Origin: Reticulitermes speratus | Taxonomy: Eukaryota > Arthropoda > Insecta > Blattodea > Rhinotermitidae | Length of the DNA: 64,000 nucleotides | NCBI GenBank assembly: GCA_021186555.1 | Contig: JAJKFL010000013.1 | Coordinates: 33,374,743-33,438,742, forward strand | Direction of reading: 5' to 3' | Part shown: piece by piece, positions 43,168 to 54,288 of the stretch | Layout: each line of letters starts with the position of its first letter | Numbering within the stretch: the stretch's first letter is position 1 | The notes under the pieces: model-generated | The model's input: the letters and a program-made list of their open reading frames with translations, nothing else | Databases searched by the model: none | What the model was told of the DNA's origin: nothing | Translations under genes and position numbers: made by a program

Positions 43168-43922
43168 CCGTATATTCTCGAATCTAATCCGCACCCTTTT
43201 TACAGTTTTAGAGGGCTAAAAAATCAGATGCGGATTAGATTCGCATGCGGATTAGATTCGCGGTCTAGAGCTGGATTTTGGAAAAATGATTGAGCTGCTG
43301 TACGTGCCGTAAGAACAATACAATACAATAATCTATTATTTTATTATTTATTATTATAATTTATTATTCATCAGACTCGCCGTCATCACTCATAACTGAA
43401 CATAACACATAAGTGAATTTCCTTCGTGACGCCTCACACCCGCTGGGCGCTGCCTTGTGTTTCCGCCATAGTCGAACGTTGCTTTCATCAACTCCAAAAA
43501 TTGCAGCAGCTTTGTGGTTTCCATTCTCCTCTGCGCACCGAATAACTTCACGTTTGAACTTTGCCGTATATGAGAGTCGTTTAGATTTCAGGTGTCCCTC
43601 TTCCATAACTACGGTACACGACAAATTGGAACAAGCACCTCCCACGTTTCAACAACTAAGGCTCAGCTGGCTTCAGACAAGATTGCGCACGTCTGTTGAG
43701 AAAGGCCCCGCCTCTATCGGTATGACTCATTGGCCACAGGCGTAGCGTCGGATTTTAACGCATTGGTAACATTCAATATTATTCAATCAGTCGCCCCGTG
43801 GGCAAGGGGTGGTTGAAGGAAAGGTGCGCATTAGAATCGCGAACTAACTTTTTTCGTTAAGAAGTCGCCAAAGACTGGGTGCGGATTAGATTCGGATGCG
43901 GATTAGATTCGAGAATATATGG
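43168..43922 (-). mobile_element. Pogo-like MITE family, copy 3
   Basis: CCGTATATTCTCGAATCTAA left, CCATATATTCTCGAATCTAA from the right; TA at 43166-43167 and 43923-43924. Minus strand: the helix-turn-helix is intact (MEEGHLKSKRLSYTAKFKRE), then RRKFT, a short foreign stretch, and the tail MSDDGESDE. So nearly all of the transposase after the first HTH is deleted. 755 bp, the shortest of the four copies. The AT-rich stretch next to the tail is also shortened. Confidence 0.93.
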
Positions 43923-44111
43923 TAATTGACATAGGTTTCTGGTGATTGTAATCAGCTCTTTCTGTTGGACCAAATTCAGCATGTAATTTCCTACCATTTT
44001 GCCTGTGGATGGGAAGAGGTCCAGTTCCCAAGTGTTTTCTCTTATAAATACAGGATAGTAGACAAACTCCAGAAACTTAGTGATCCTAAATGCTTCTCTT
44101 TGGGTTGGCAG

Positions 44112-44271
44112 AGACCGAGTGAACACAATCTGGCAGGGCATGAGGGACCACATCTACAGTCTGCTTATGGGTGCTGCAGCATGTGACCATCATTTCCTCT
44201 TGGAGAGGTCAGTTGTTGGACTTCTACGCCTTGCTATACACCTAATGAGGAGAGAGGATATGAGCCCTGTG
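44112..44271 (+). CDS. GBF1: GBF1 exon 15: HDS1/HDS2 region
   Basis: Acceptor ggcag ending at 44111, donor gtgagt at 44272. It encodes DRVNTIWQGMRDHIYSLLMG, CDHHFLLERSVVGLLRLAIH and LMRREDMSPV. The segment ERAVVGLLRLAIRLLRREE is a GBF1 hallmark. Phase 2 in, phase 0 out. Confidence 0.97.
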
Positions 44272-44338
44272 GTGAGTCATGACGTTCTTACTCAGAACAT
44301 GGCATGAAACAAAAATGGGAAGGCGTGCTGAACTGTGA

Positions 44339-44520
44339 AGCATCACTGATGTGTATTTGATCCATTGTCACTGAGTATAAAACATACAAACACAACATTT
44401 CAAAAGCAAACTGCTTTTGTCTTCAGGTGAACGAAAGGAGTTTGGTTTTGAAACATCGTGTTTGTATGCTTTGTACTCAGTGATGAAGGAAAAGTTCAAA
44501 TACACATCAGTGATGTTTTG
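44339..44520. repeat. Foldback repeat, family C
   Basis: CATCACTGATGTGTATTTGA at 44341-44360 and TCACTGAGTATAAAACATAC pair with GTATGCTTTGTACTCAGTGA and TCAAATACACATCAGTGATG further right. The loop holds CAACATTTCAAAAGCAAACT and GCTTTTGTCTTCAGG. It begins 67 bp after exon 15. Confidence 0.85.
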
Positions 44521-44689
44521 CATGTTACATCATTGTCAAAGAATTATGTGGTACATGCTGAACTGTCATTTGTCACTGAACCAATTGAGCTAATGAGACA
44601 TCTTCTACCAGGCCTAATTTGACCGGTGCTTACAGGGTTATATATTATGTATATTGTACTTCTGTTTCCTATGCATAGTTAATGTGTAG

Positions 44690-47600
44690 GGGAGAGGGGG
44701 TTCATTGTTGAACATTTTTCCTTATTTTTGGGGGGTTAAAACTTAAGAAAGGCACTTGTGGTACTCATTTTTGGAAGTGAACTTTATTGCAGGTAATAAT
44801 AAAATTATGGACATTCTCATTGATCTCACTTGTAGCACAATAAACTACAAAATGTCAAGGTGTGTTTTGCTATTCAAATGTGCCCAGCTGGGGGAATATT
44901 CAAACAACCATGGGGCACTTTTGAACAGTCGCCCCTCCTAATAAAAATTTCTTTGACACAAATGGGGTAAGATGTGTAGAAGTGTTGCATCATTTCAGCA
45001 CTGGGGGAAAGCAAACCAAAATTCAAGCACAAAAAAAAAAAAACTGAAAAATTTATGCCATTTGTAAGTTCGAAAAGTCCACTGGCAAAGACAACAGTCA
45101 TTTTACTTTTTCAGTCCCTCCTGATTACACTGGTTATGATAACTTGGAAACAGTGCTACTCATAGGAACAGGCTATTTGTCTTCAAAGTCAGGGAAGCTA
45201 AATTTGTCACTGTTTCTCTTTCAAAAAATTCACAACACTTTCTTCTGACTATTGGTTCTTCTGCCCAGCTTGTCCAATGTAATACAAGTGTTATTTCTTG
45301 TACATAAATGCAACCGACATATAGTTGTGTATTTCAACATCATCGATCTTCACTTATCCAATAATTATGTGGTCAACATCTTTCTCAGTGTCTTCCACAG
45401 ACTGGAGTAATTTTTGCTACATGTATTGAAGTCCTCTGCAGAGATATCCTTACTGCTTGTGTCATTGTCTTTTTCAAAAAGTGTTTTTCTTGTGTTTCCT
45501 TTATGTAAGTTTTCTTTCTTTGATAAGCTGTCTTCACATCTCACTATCTTCAGTTTTTCAGAGCTTTCAGCCTCAACCTGATCTTTTGCTGTAGTTTCTG
45601 TCAGAATTTGTGACCTGCCTGTCTTTCTTCCCCTAACAGTTTCTCTTCTGTCAGGAGCTTTTGGATAAGGCCACACTGACTATGATACTGGGTCAGTAGG
45701 CCTATACAAAGATTCGTCTATGATATCTAATATTATAAGGACCTGCTGCTGGTGAGGTGGTATAAACTACATCATTGGAAATTCTGGCTGGTGAATTCAC
45801 GGCATAAAAACCGTGAGAAGCTCCTGCTGCTGTCGAGACTATTGTTTCAGCTGTGTGGGAAGCATCTGTTATGGGGACAGCAGCTGATGTCTGAACCATT
45901 GAACTTTGGAGTTTAGTGCTTCTTTTTTCTGGCCTGTCTGTCATGGCAGAACTTTCAAAATTAATTGGTAAACACAGTGGTGTCAGAGGCCACACCCCTG
46001 TTTTCTTGAAGCTGGCTGTTAAGTTTGCTCTAGTAAATGAGAGGTCAAATGCATTTCTGATAATACCAGGAGGGTTGTGTATTGACATTGTCTTTTCCTG
46101 GATTGGTCAAAAGCCAGCTACTCTGTTTCTTTGCCCCTTTGGTTTTGAATGGCCCCCTCACTGCTACATCCAGTGGCTGGAGTGGGTGAGTGCAGTGAGG
46201 TGGGAAGGTACACATGACAGTGCCATTCACTCTGCAGTAAAGTATTGCATCAAGGGTACAATGGCTGTTGTGATTGTTGAGAAGGACCACAATGCTACAG
46301 CATCTTTTTTTTATAGAGGACCTGCCACTTGCTGGACAATTTGCCAGACAAAGGCTTCCTTTTGATGCTTTGATCATTAGTACATCATGCATTACAGGAT
46401 GAGGGAAAACAAAAAAACAGGTTGTAGCACATTTCCTGTTGCACTGTTGATAGTTCAGACTGTTATCAGTTGGCATCTTTCTGCAGATTCCACATGTCCA
46501 GTTTGCTTGACTCCTGTCTGGGCCACAATGTGCAGTGCTTGAACAGCAGTTGTCACACTAGTTTCAACAAGGTTGTAGATCTGATTGTCAGTGAATTTGA
46601 ACTTTGCAAGAAATTTCTTATAAGAATTCTGGAAATGTGTGATATTCTTTTGGTTGAAACTAATGGCCATGGCAAGGCTAGTGTTCTCAGGCTTTCTTAG
46701 AGAAAGGTGAGGGTGACATTTCATGAGACATTCAACTCATCGAAGCCTGCAGTTCCTGTTTCTTGCCATTTATGTGGGCAGTGATCAAGTCCCTTGGCAT
46801 AACCGAAGCTAACTAATGGGTTCAGTATACCATATATTCTCGAATCTAATGCGCATCCGAATCTAATACGCACCCAGTTTTTGGCGACTTCTTAAACGAA
46901 AAAAAGTTAGTTCGCGATTCTAATGCGCACCTTTCCTTCAACCACCCCTTGCCCACGGGGCGACTGATTGAATAATATTGGATGTTACCAATGCGTTAAA
47001 ATCCGATGCTACGCCTGTGGCTGATGAGTCATACCGATAGAGGCGGGGCCTTTCTCAACAGACGTGCGCAATCTCGTCTGAAGCCAGCTGAGCTTTAGTT
47101 GTTGAAACGTGGGAGGTGCTTGTTTCAATTTGTCATGTACCGTAGTTATGGAAGAGGGACACCTGAAATCTAAATGACTCTCATATACGGCGAAGTTCAA
47201 ACATGAAGTTATTCGGTGCGCAGAGGAGAATGGAAACCGCAAAGCCGCTGCAATTTTTGGAGTTAATGAAAGCAACGTTCGACTATGGCGGAAACACAAG
47301 GCAGCGATCAGCGGGTGTGACGCAGCTCCTTCAGAAGTGGCGCGGTGGGTGTCGGCTGCATGGAAAGCCATCCTGGAGAGCATTATCGTCAGATCTTTCA
47401 AGAAGTGTTGCATAAGCAATGCTTTGGACGGAACCAAAGATGACATTGTATGGGAGGACGATGTTGAAGATAAAGATGATAGTGACTGGGTGGAGAGCAC
47501 GGATAACGATTCAGTTATGAGTGATGATGGCGAGTCTGATGAATAATAAATTATAATAATAAATAATAAAATAATAGATTATTGTATTGTATTGTTCTTA

Positions 47601-48300
47601 CGGCACGTACAGCAGCTCAATCATTTTTCCAAAATCCAGCTCTAGACCGCGAATCTAATCCGCACGCGAATCTAATACGCATCTGATTTTTTAGCCCTCT
47701 AAAACTGTAAAAAGGGTGCGCCATTAGATTCGAGAATATACGGTAATTCAGCCCATACTTCATTTTTGAGCATTTGATTATGTCTTAATATTTTCCATTT
47801 TCCATGCATTACATGTATTTGGTTATGTATATCTTGAGCATATCTTCTTCCTTTGTAGTGAAACTTGATTAATGGTATGCTTTGATAAAAAGTGTCTTTT
47901 CTGCTGTGTTTTCCCCTTTTTTTACGTGATAAAACAAGGTATTGAACCTTGCTCCAAATAAATCAGCAGCCTTTCTGAATGTCACCCCTTCCAGGACAGC
48001 CTGTACAGCCTTCTCCATGCTTCCTTCATTTATATCTTTTTGTTTCTTTCTTTTGTATGTTTGCACCATATTGACCCTAAAACCAAATAGAAATATTTTA
48101 TAAAATAGTGATATATAAACAATTCTTTAGGACTATATTAAAAATTTACATCAAATTTAAAATATAAATCTATAAGCATAATATTTAAAAATTTCACATG
48201 TGTAAGTATTACACATTACTGTTATATCTGCAGACACAAATGAATACGCTGAATTAAAATGAAGGGAGGGTACTGAACATGTTCATATCTGCCCCATAAC
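44690..48300 (-). pseudogene. psq-HTH/DDE_1 transposon relic, interrupted by pogo MITE copy 4
   Basis: Minus strand. Start at 48069: MVQTYKRKKQKDINEGSMEK, AVQAVLEGVTFRKAADLFGA (pipsqueak-type helix-turn-helix), then, across the MITE, HPHLSLRKPENTSLAMAISF, IYNLVETSVTTAVQALHIVA, KQTGHVESAERCQLITV, VVLLNNHNSHCTLDAILYCR, VNGTVMCTFPPHCTHPLQPL, DVAVRGPFKT, and finally RRETVRGRKTGRSQILTETT near 45640. Both catalytic Asp that can be judged are lost: DET is VET and LDNH is LNNH. Terminal repeats are uncertain, so the outer borders are approximate. Confidence 0.82.
46830..47743 (+). mobile_element. Pogo-like MITE family, copy 4, nested
   Basis: CCATATATTCTCGAATCTAA left, CCGTATATTCTCGAATCTAA from the right; TA at 46828-46829 and 47744-47745. 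Same internal structure as copy 1, including the TGA after MEEGHLKSK and the join of the first HTH to VARWVSAAWKAI. It sits between the HTH and DDE halves of the psq-type transposon. 914 bp. Confidence 0.93.
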
Positions 48301-49170
48301 CCTTGTTCAGATCTGCACCAACTGACACCATTTAACAAGAACAGGATTAAGAGGTAGAAGTTGATATATTCTTATGCTGTACACTTACATTAAGAAAGAA
48401 CATTAACAATAACAGGCAGCCTGTAAAGAAGTTCTGGGATGATGAACAGCAGACAGCAAAAGCTTCAGTCCTAAACAAACATAATTTTACCATGAGCTGC
48501 CAAAACACATCATCCACTTTACAAAACAAATAACTAAACTGAAATGGCAGGAACCATGTGACACAGTTGGAGCATGGTGTTGTCACCAATCATGGAGCAG
48601 AATAGAAATGTTTCATTGCCTGCTGATGATTTAATAAGAACTGTTTGAAACTGTGCCCAGTACAGATGTGCCCCCATTTTCCCAAAGGAATATGTAATGT
48701 TAATACTTTTCCATCCATTTATTTCCAACTGCATTCCTACCAGCTTTCCTACAAGGTTGCATGCTTAACTGTGTACACAGTATCAATTGGATCAGTATAT
48801 GCCAACAAAGTATATGTATCAGAGAAATTTGAAATGTAATAAGCTGTTCATAAAACATTTGTGTACTTCATTTTTATATATTGATCCATTTAAATATAAC
48901 ATAATATGGTATGGGAAAATATGAAACAGCTCCCATCTGTTGTTCCTCCACACAGACCACTGGAAGGGGTGTCAAATAATGTAGAGACTGAAGACATAAC
49001 ACTCAGCTGTTAATTGTAATGTAGCAGTAATTCATAAATTTGGTGGTAGGTGGCTTCCATTGGTGGAGCTTTACAAAAAAAATTGCAAGACAGTGGATGT
49101 CTATCTATCATTCCCCTTTGCATCATTTTGTTGCAGTTGTTGTTCATTCATTATGGACCCTATAAATATG
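48301..49170 (+). other. Intron 15 sequence, unrecognised
   Basis: About 870 bp, AT-rich; no gene or repeat recognised. Confidence 0.5.
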
Positions 49171-49260
49171 ACACTTTTAAAACCTCTCCACAACTGTTGT
49201 TTTCCTGCCTTCATGTGTCTTGTTTGCGCTGTCCCTTCAGAAACAATAGAGGTTTCACTG
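49171..49260. mobile_element. Very short Tigger-type MITE
   Basis: CACTTTTAAAACCTCTCCAC on the left and CAGTGAAACCTCTATTGTTT from the right, with TA after 49260. Inside are GTTTTCCTGCCTTCATGTGT-type motifs as in the elements at 1096 and 22907. Only about 90 bp: practically nothing but the two ends. Confidence 0.6.
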
Positions 49261-49262
49261 TA

Positions 49263-50080
49263 TTACAAGTCTTCTGATTGAGGATAAGGAAGTGTTAATG
49301 TCCGTAAGAGTCATTGCTGTTCATATGTGTGAGACAAGAAGACTATTTCTGAGATTTGCAAGCTATGTGTATGGAAATGAATAGGCGATTTCCATTTTGA
49401 CAACAAAATATGCAAGCATGGCTGTGTTTGGAAATGATATTTGGGATGAACTTTAAGCGAAAGTAAATTTGCTATTATGAAGTTCAGAATCTTTTATATT
49501 TTTGCACTCTGTCTGAAAACGTTAAGTATGATATAAGTTATGTAAGAATAAAAGATTTTGGATTCTCATTCCAAGGAGTACAGGAACTGGTCATGGCCTA
49601 ATTTGATGTAGTGCATTGGCCTTTGCCTGGAGGAACTGAGAAAAAACACAGAAACTTACGGATGACTGATCTGTTAATGAAGACTTGAAAAGAGAACGTC
49701 CTTAGTACAAAAGAGGAGTGCTATCTTATTGACTACAATATTTGATGTGATAGGTTGGATTTGATTTGGGTTTGTGTAAAAGCAGGAAATTTCATGATAT
49801 TCAGAGTAATTGTCATCTACTTGCAAGGAGTCTCTATCTTCTTCATGGACATATATAAGCCTACAGTCTTCTAGCATGTGAAGCCATGTAGTTTGGAGAT
49901 AGGTACCAGTGATTTCAAGGAGCACCTTGTCCACCCTGAAGATGGAGGTAACAGTTTACTCCAAAATGTTGGTGTCACACTACCAGAATAAAGGGTGAGC
50001 CATGGGAACATATGGCATTTGTATCTCTCATCGTTAAACACCGTGGTAGGTTGGGGTGTGTTACACCTGCTGTGGAAAGT
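49263..50080 (+). other. Intron 15 sequence with one motif-pair repeat
   Basis: CCCTGAAGATGGAGGTAACA at 49935-49954 and CCAAAATGTTGGTG after it form, on the minus strand, the same unit as 36172-36212. Otherwise unrecognised. Confidence 0.5.
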
Positions 50081-51000
50081 AGTCTGTGGAGGTTAGTTCG
50101 GCATGGAGTGTGGAGAAGCATGTAAAAGTGATAGATTTATTCACTGAAATTAAGTTTGTAATGCAGAGTCAGTGCATGTTACACAGGGAGAGTATGGGTG
50201 TAGGGGAGCACTGTCCAGTCAGTATGGAAATGTATATGTATGACCATGATGGGAGACAGGTTCGTTCCATGACAGGCATCCTTGAAGACCATCCAGGACT
50301 GCAAGAAACACCGGAAGTCATGAATGCAGTGCAGGTAGCCATTGTGAGAAGTCTGCAGCATACAACAAGGAAGCTGGCACAGGCAGTGGGCACCTCTCGG
50401 ACTACAGTACGGTGCTTATTGCACATGGATCTGATGTTTCATCCATACAAGCTGTTAGTTGTACAGAGACTCACTCCTAGTGACAGAAATTCCCATGTAT
50501 GTTTTGCCAGCCATTACTGGTGTTGAAGGCAGCAGATGCTACCTGCACGGATCACTTTGTTATGAGTGACAAAGCTTGTTTATGGCTTTGTGGTGAAGTT
50601 AGTAAACAAAACTGTCACTATTGGTCTGCCACCAATCTATGTGTGCTCCATGAAAAACAAATACACAGTAAGAAGGTCACATTATGTTGTGGTGTTTGTG
50701 CACAAGGCATTCTTGGTACATACTTTTTCACAGATGACAGGACCCATGACAGTTTTCAGAGTGGTGCTCATTCTTGTGTGGTTAGATGGCATGGCTGTAG
50801 TTTAGAGAGGACACACAGGTTCAGCAAGTTGCCCCAACAACTCACACAGCTCATATCAGCACAGTGGTCCTAAGAAACCTGTTCCCAGGTTGCCTTATTT
50901 CGAGGTTTGGTGTTGTTCTGTTTCCAGCCAAATCATCAGATTTGACACCCCTTGAATTCTTTATATGGGGATTTTAGAGCATTGTGTTCTGAAATCGATC
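50080..51000 (+). pseudogene. Decayed Tc1/mariner-superfamily transposon
   Basis: 50086-50526 encodes ETPEVMNAVQVAIVRSLQHT, TRKLAQAVGTSRTTVRCLLH and MDLMFHPYKLLVVQRLTPSD, a helix-turn-helix and linker. Then FVMSDKACLWLCGEVSKQNC and HYWS, LHEKQIHSKKVTLCCGV, and after frame changes LISRFGVVLFPAKSSDLTPL, EFFIWGF. The order resembles the SDEAHF.L.G.VNKQNCRYW ... SPDLTPLDFFLWG proteins that are common in insects. The first Asp motif is retained (SDKA). Terminal repeats not found. Confidence 0.72.
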
Positions 51001-51033
51001 AGCCAGTCTATTTGAATTACAGGAAGGTCCATA

Positions 51034-52370
51034 GGTTAGCCAGAAAGTAATGGACCATATTTTTTTTCTTGACCATTAATGAAGGAATGTGAGATATTAG
51101 ATGAAACAAGTTTGGAGTTTCTTGCATTCATGCATGAAGTTGTGAAGGTTTCTGTTAGATAGCACCACTGCAGCGGCACCTCACAGTAGAGTCAGTCAAT
51201 GTTGTGCAGTACAAACAACATGATGTGATAAAATTTCTTGTTGCCAAGGAAGAATCAGTGATAAACATCCACAAATGCCTTTACAATATTTATGGAAGTG
51301 CTATGATTGACAGAAGCACTGTTGGTTTCTGGGTGAAAAGATTGACGGCTTCCAAAACAGGAAAAGTAGAGTTCCGTGATTTGCTTCGCTCAGGCTGTCC
51401 TGTCACAGCTGTTAGTCCGGAAATTCTGCTACATGCTGATACTGTCATTTACAGCGATCGATGAATCACAACCTGACAACTGGCGCTCAGTCTTTCAATC
51501 AGCAAAGGCAGTGTTAGTCACATCACTCGAGATCTTTGAAGGATATTTGAAGGTGTGCATGAGATGGGTTTCTCAGAAGCTTACAGTCAAACAAAAAACG
51601 AGAGAAAAGCCATTTATTCCAAGTTATTGGCACGTTTTGAAGCTGTGGGAGAGACATTCTTATCCCAGACTGTTACAACAGATGAAACCTGGGTCCATCA
51701 TTTTGAAATGGGGACAAAAAGGTATTCCATGGAATGGCACCATCCTCAGTCTCCCAGGGAAATAATTCAGAAAGTCTCCGTCACTGGGCAAGGTCATGAT
51801 CACTTTCTTCTGGCACTGTGAACGAGTGATTCTTGTGGATGTGATGCCGAGAGGGGAGACAACTCTGATGCATATATCAGGACACTGACAGAACTCAGGA
51901 AGCATTTCAAATGAGTTCGGCCTCGCAAGAATCCAACAGAAATCTTGCTGTACCATGGCAATGCGAGGCTGCACACAAGTTTGGCGACTTGGGAAGCCGC
52001 CACAAAATTTGGTTGGACAATATTACCCCATCCACCCTGCAGCCTCGATCTAGCACCCTCAGATATCCACTTATTTGGAGCTCTGAAGGATGCAGTCTGC
52101 GGTACGAAGTTTGAGATTGATGGTGATGGTGATGATGATGATGTGTTTCACACCATGAGAACTTGGCTACGTGAGCAGGACAAGGCATGGTACCGACAAA
52201 GCATGCACACACTTGTTCCTCATTGGCACAAGGCTGTAGCAATGAACGGAGACTATGTGGAAGTATAGGGTATGGAATCAAAGCATCACTCTTTGTGATG
52301 TGTAATTTTCATGATTTAGGAATAAATATTTACTGGAAAAAATAAGGGACATTACTTGTTTGGCATCCTT
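51034..52370 (+). pseudogene. Mariner (DD34D) relic, full span
   Basis: Ends GGTTAGCCAGAAAGTAATGG and, from the right, GGATGCCAAACAAGTAATGT. 51204-51464 encodes the HTH part (VIKFLVAKEESVINIHKCLY, DRSTVGFWVKRLT). Then come CMRWVS, TTDETWVHHFEMGTKRYSME, YHGNARLHTSLATWEAATKF, GWTILPHPPCSLDLAPSDIH, LFGALKDAVCGTKFE and WLREQDKAWYR. The second catalytic Asp is Gly (HGNA for HDNA); the spacing of 34 is kept. At 52118-52144 a GATGGTGATGAT expansion adds Asp/Gly residues. Several frameshifts. Confidence 0.88.
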
Positions 52371-52771
52371 CATATTTACGAAGCTGTTACTGACATTCTA
52401 GCTAATATGTCATCAAGCAATGTGTAGCGTTGTGTACCATTCTTAGGAGTGTCTCCAACAGGATGGTGGACATTTGATCGATACCCTGTTTCATGCAAAG
52501 GATGTGTGATAAATTGTACATGTCATGGTCTGGAAATCTCCCACATCTGTACTTTCATTGCAGATGTGCTACATACTCTTCTCATGTTGGGTAGCATTCA
52601 TATTTCCATTTAAAATCCTGTACGTGTCCATTTACCACTGTTTACATGACATTAAATGCCACATGGCCATAGTCTCAATACTGCCTTGCCATGAGAACTT
52701 AAGATTGCTTCAAGAGCATTTGCTTACTCGAGTTGTACCTGTTGTTCTTTAAGTTTTTTATATTCTTTTAG
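52371..52771 (+). other. End of GBF1 intron 15
   Basis: 400 bp with nothing recognised. Confidence 0.6.
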
Positions 52772-52994
52772 GTGTTGCAGTCACTGCGTATGCTGCTGCT
52801 ACTTAAATCTGCAACATTGTTCCGAGTGTCTCGCCAGGTTGCGTATGGATTGTATGAGCTTCTTAAGACCAGTGCAGCCAACATTCACTCAGCCACAGAC
52901 TGGTCCATCATTTTTACACTGTTGGAGTGTGTTGGTGCTGGGGCACATCCTCCTAAAGTTCTGGGTGATAACAGCAAAGACAGTAGCAATCAAG
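52772..52994 (+). CDS. GBF1: GBF1 exon 16: HDS2 region
   Basis: Acceptor ttttag ending at 52771, donor gtttgt at 52995, a weaker donor than the rest. It encodes VLQSLRMLLLLKSATLFRVS, RQVAYGLYELLKTSAANIHS and DWSIIFTLLECVGAGAHPPK, matching SRVSHQVAYGLHELLKTNAA of vertebrate GBF1. Phase 0 in, phase 1 out. Confidence 0.97.
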
Positions 52995-53499
52995 GTTTGT
53001 TACATCACCAGTTGCAGTCCTTCAGATTAATGACTGGTGTTCAGTTGTAGTGTTGTGTATATTTATAGCTGCCAGACATGTGAATTATGTAGGCGGATCA
53101 CAGAGTAAGTTTATGTTACGTATAAATCAAAGGCAAGATTTTAATAGAGGAAACAGACAAATGCACAATGGAGGTGTATTCCTTGAGTCATACAATCATG
53201 AACACTAGAGTCACCTTTCATGTATATGAAGAGCATATGAAATTTCAGTGAGTTTGGTTTAGGACTTGTAAACGTGTTTTTGATCCAGCCTCTTTTATTG
53301 TTGGGAAATTTTGTGTTGACCGAAACTCAGATGTCGCAATGAAATGTATCAACAATTACCGGTTGACACAGTGTCATGTCCCAGAACACATGAATATTTA
53401 TGAACACCTCTCTGAAAACCCCAAATCTTACATTCACAGTAAGTCCTCAATATTGACATCCAGTTGTGGTTGATACAAGTGTATATAATGAATCCAAGA

Positions 53500-53620
53500 A
53501 ACTTTTTTTGGCTGGTACAGCTGTAATCCTTATTAAAATCTAAATAACTTGCTACGTGTTTTGACCCTTTACTCATCTTCATGTTATTCTTGATCAAAAG
53601 TAAATAAAGGTATGCTAATC
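53500..53620. repeat. Repeat arm, inverted partner at 54940-55075
   Basis: TTGGCTGGTACAGCTG, TTATTAAAATCTAAATAACT, TGCTACGTGTTTTGACCC, CTCATCTTCATG and AGTAAATAAAGGTATGC run in the same order, on the opposite strand, at 55065-54945. Together the two could form a stem of about 110 bp around 1.3 kb. Confidence 0.7.
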
Positions 53621-53883
53621 TGACTTTACTGTGGGATCCTGGTTTTTACAGCATATATTTTGAAATACAGTATATTAATGCCTCAGTGATGCAGGAGTTT
53701 AAATTCCAACTATTGCCTGAGATGGAGGGGTCTGGATTTTCTAGTAACCTTAAATGCATTCCTGACTGCTTCCTGCACTGAGGCTGGCAGTATATGAAGG
53801 ATTAATGGTGTGTACAGTGCACTGAGGTGGCCATTGAAGGCCTAACAGGTTAATTTAAAATATAAATGTAACCTTTAAACGAC

Positions 53884-54288
53884 CCCTAGAAAGTATTCAG
53901 TAACTAACAAATGCACAAACACAAACTACTTTTATAGTTTTTATTAATATCGATGCATTCCCCTACACGTGTTTCGGTCCGTAGACCATCTTCAGGGGGG
54001 TAACAAGCTACTACACTTTACACCGCATGTTTAATGTGCCGAAGAACACACTTGTCTCAGAAATAAGTTATAAAAACACATTTGAATTTGTAAAATATGT
54101 AAAACTGTATAGTAACTTAAAATTCTTTTCGTATAAGTTAAAGTCAAAAGTTAAAATAGCAGTGTTGTCACTACACGTGTAGGGGAATGCATCGATATTA
54201 ATAAAAACTGTAAAGTGTGCATTTGTTGGTTACTGAATACTAAGTGAAAATGCATGGTGAAAGCAATATAAAAAAAACCCTAGAAAGT
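53884..54288. mobile_element. Retroposed foldback element with 11-bp target duplication
   Basis: CCCTAGAAAGT stands at 53884-53894 and again at 54278-54288. Between them, ATTCAGTAACTAACAAATGC and TATTAATATCGATGCATTCC, CCTACACGTG pair with CACGTGTAGGGGAATGCATC and GCATTTGTTGGTTACTGAAT. The right end is A-rich (ATATAAAAAAAA) just before the second duplication, as after target-primed reverse transcription. The loop has GTTTCGGTCCGTAGACCATC then TTCAGG. No coding sequence; no polymerase III boxes found. Confidence 0.82.

Noticed and set aside
45916-46365. 149-codon open frame on the plus strand in intron 15
   Set aside because: Antisense shadow of the DDE transposon on the minus strand, which has clear family motifs.
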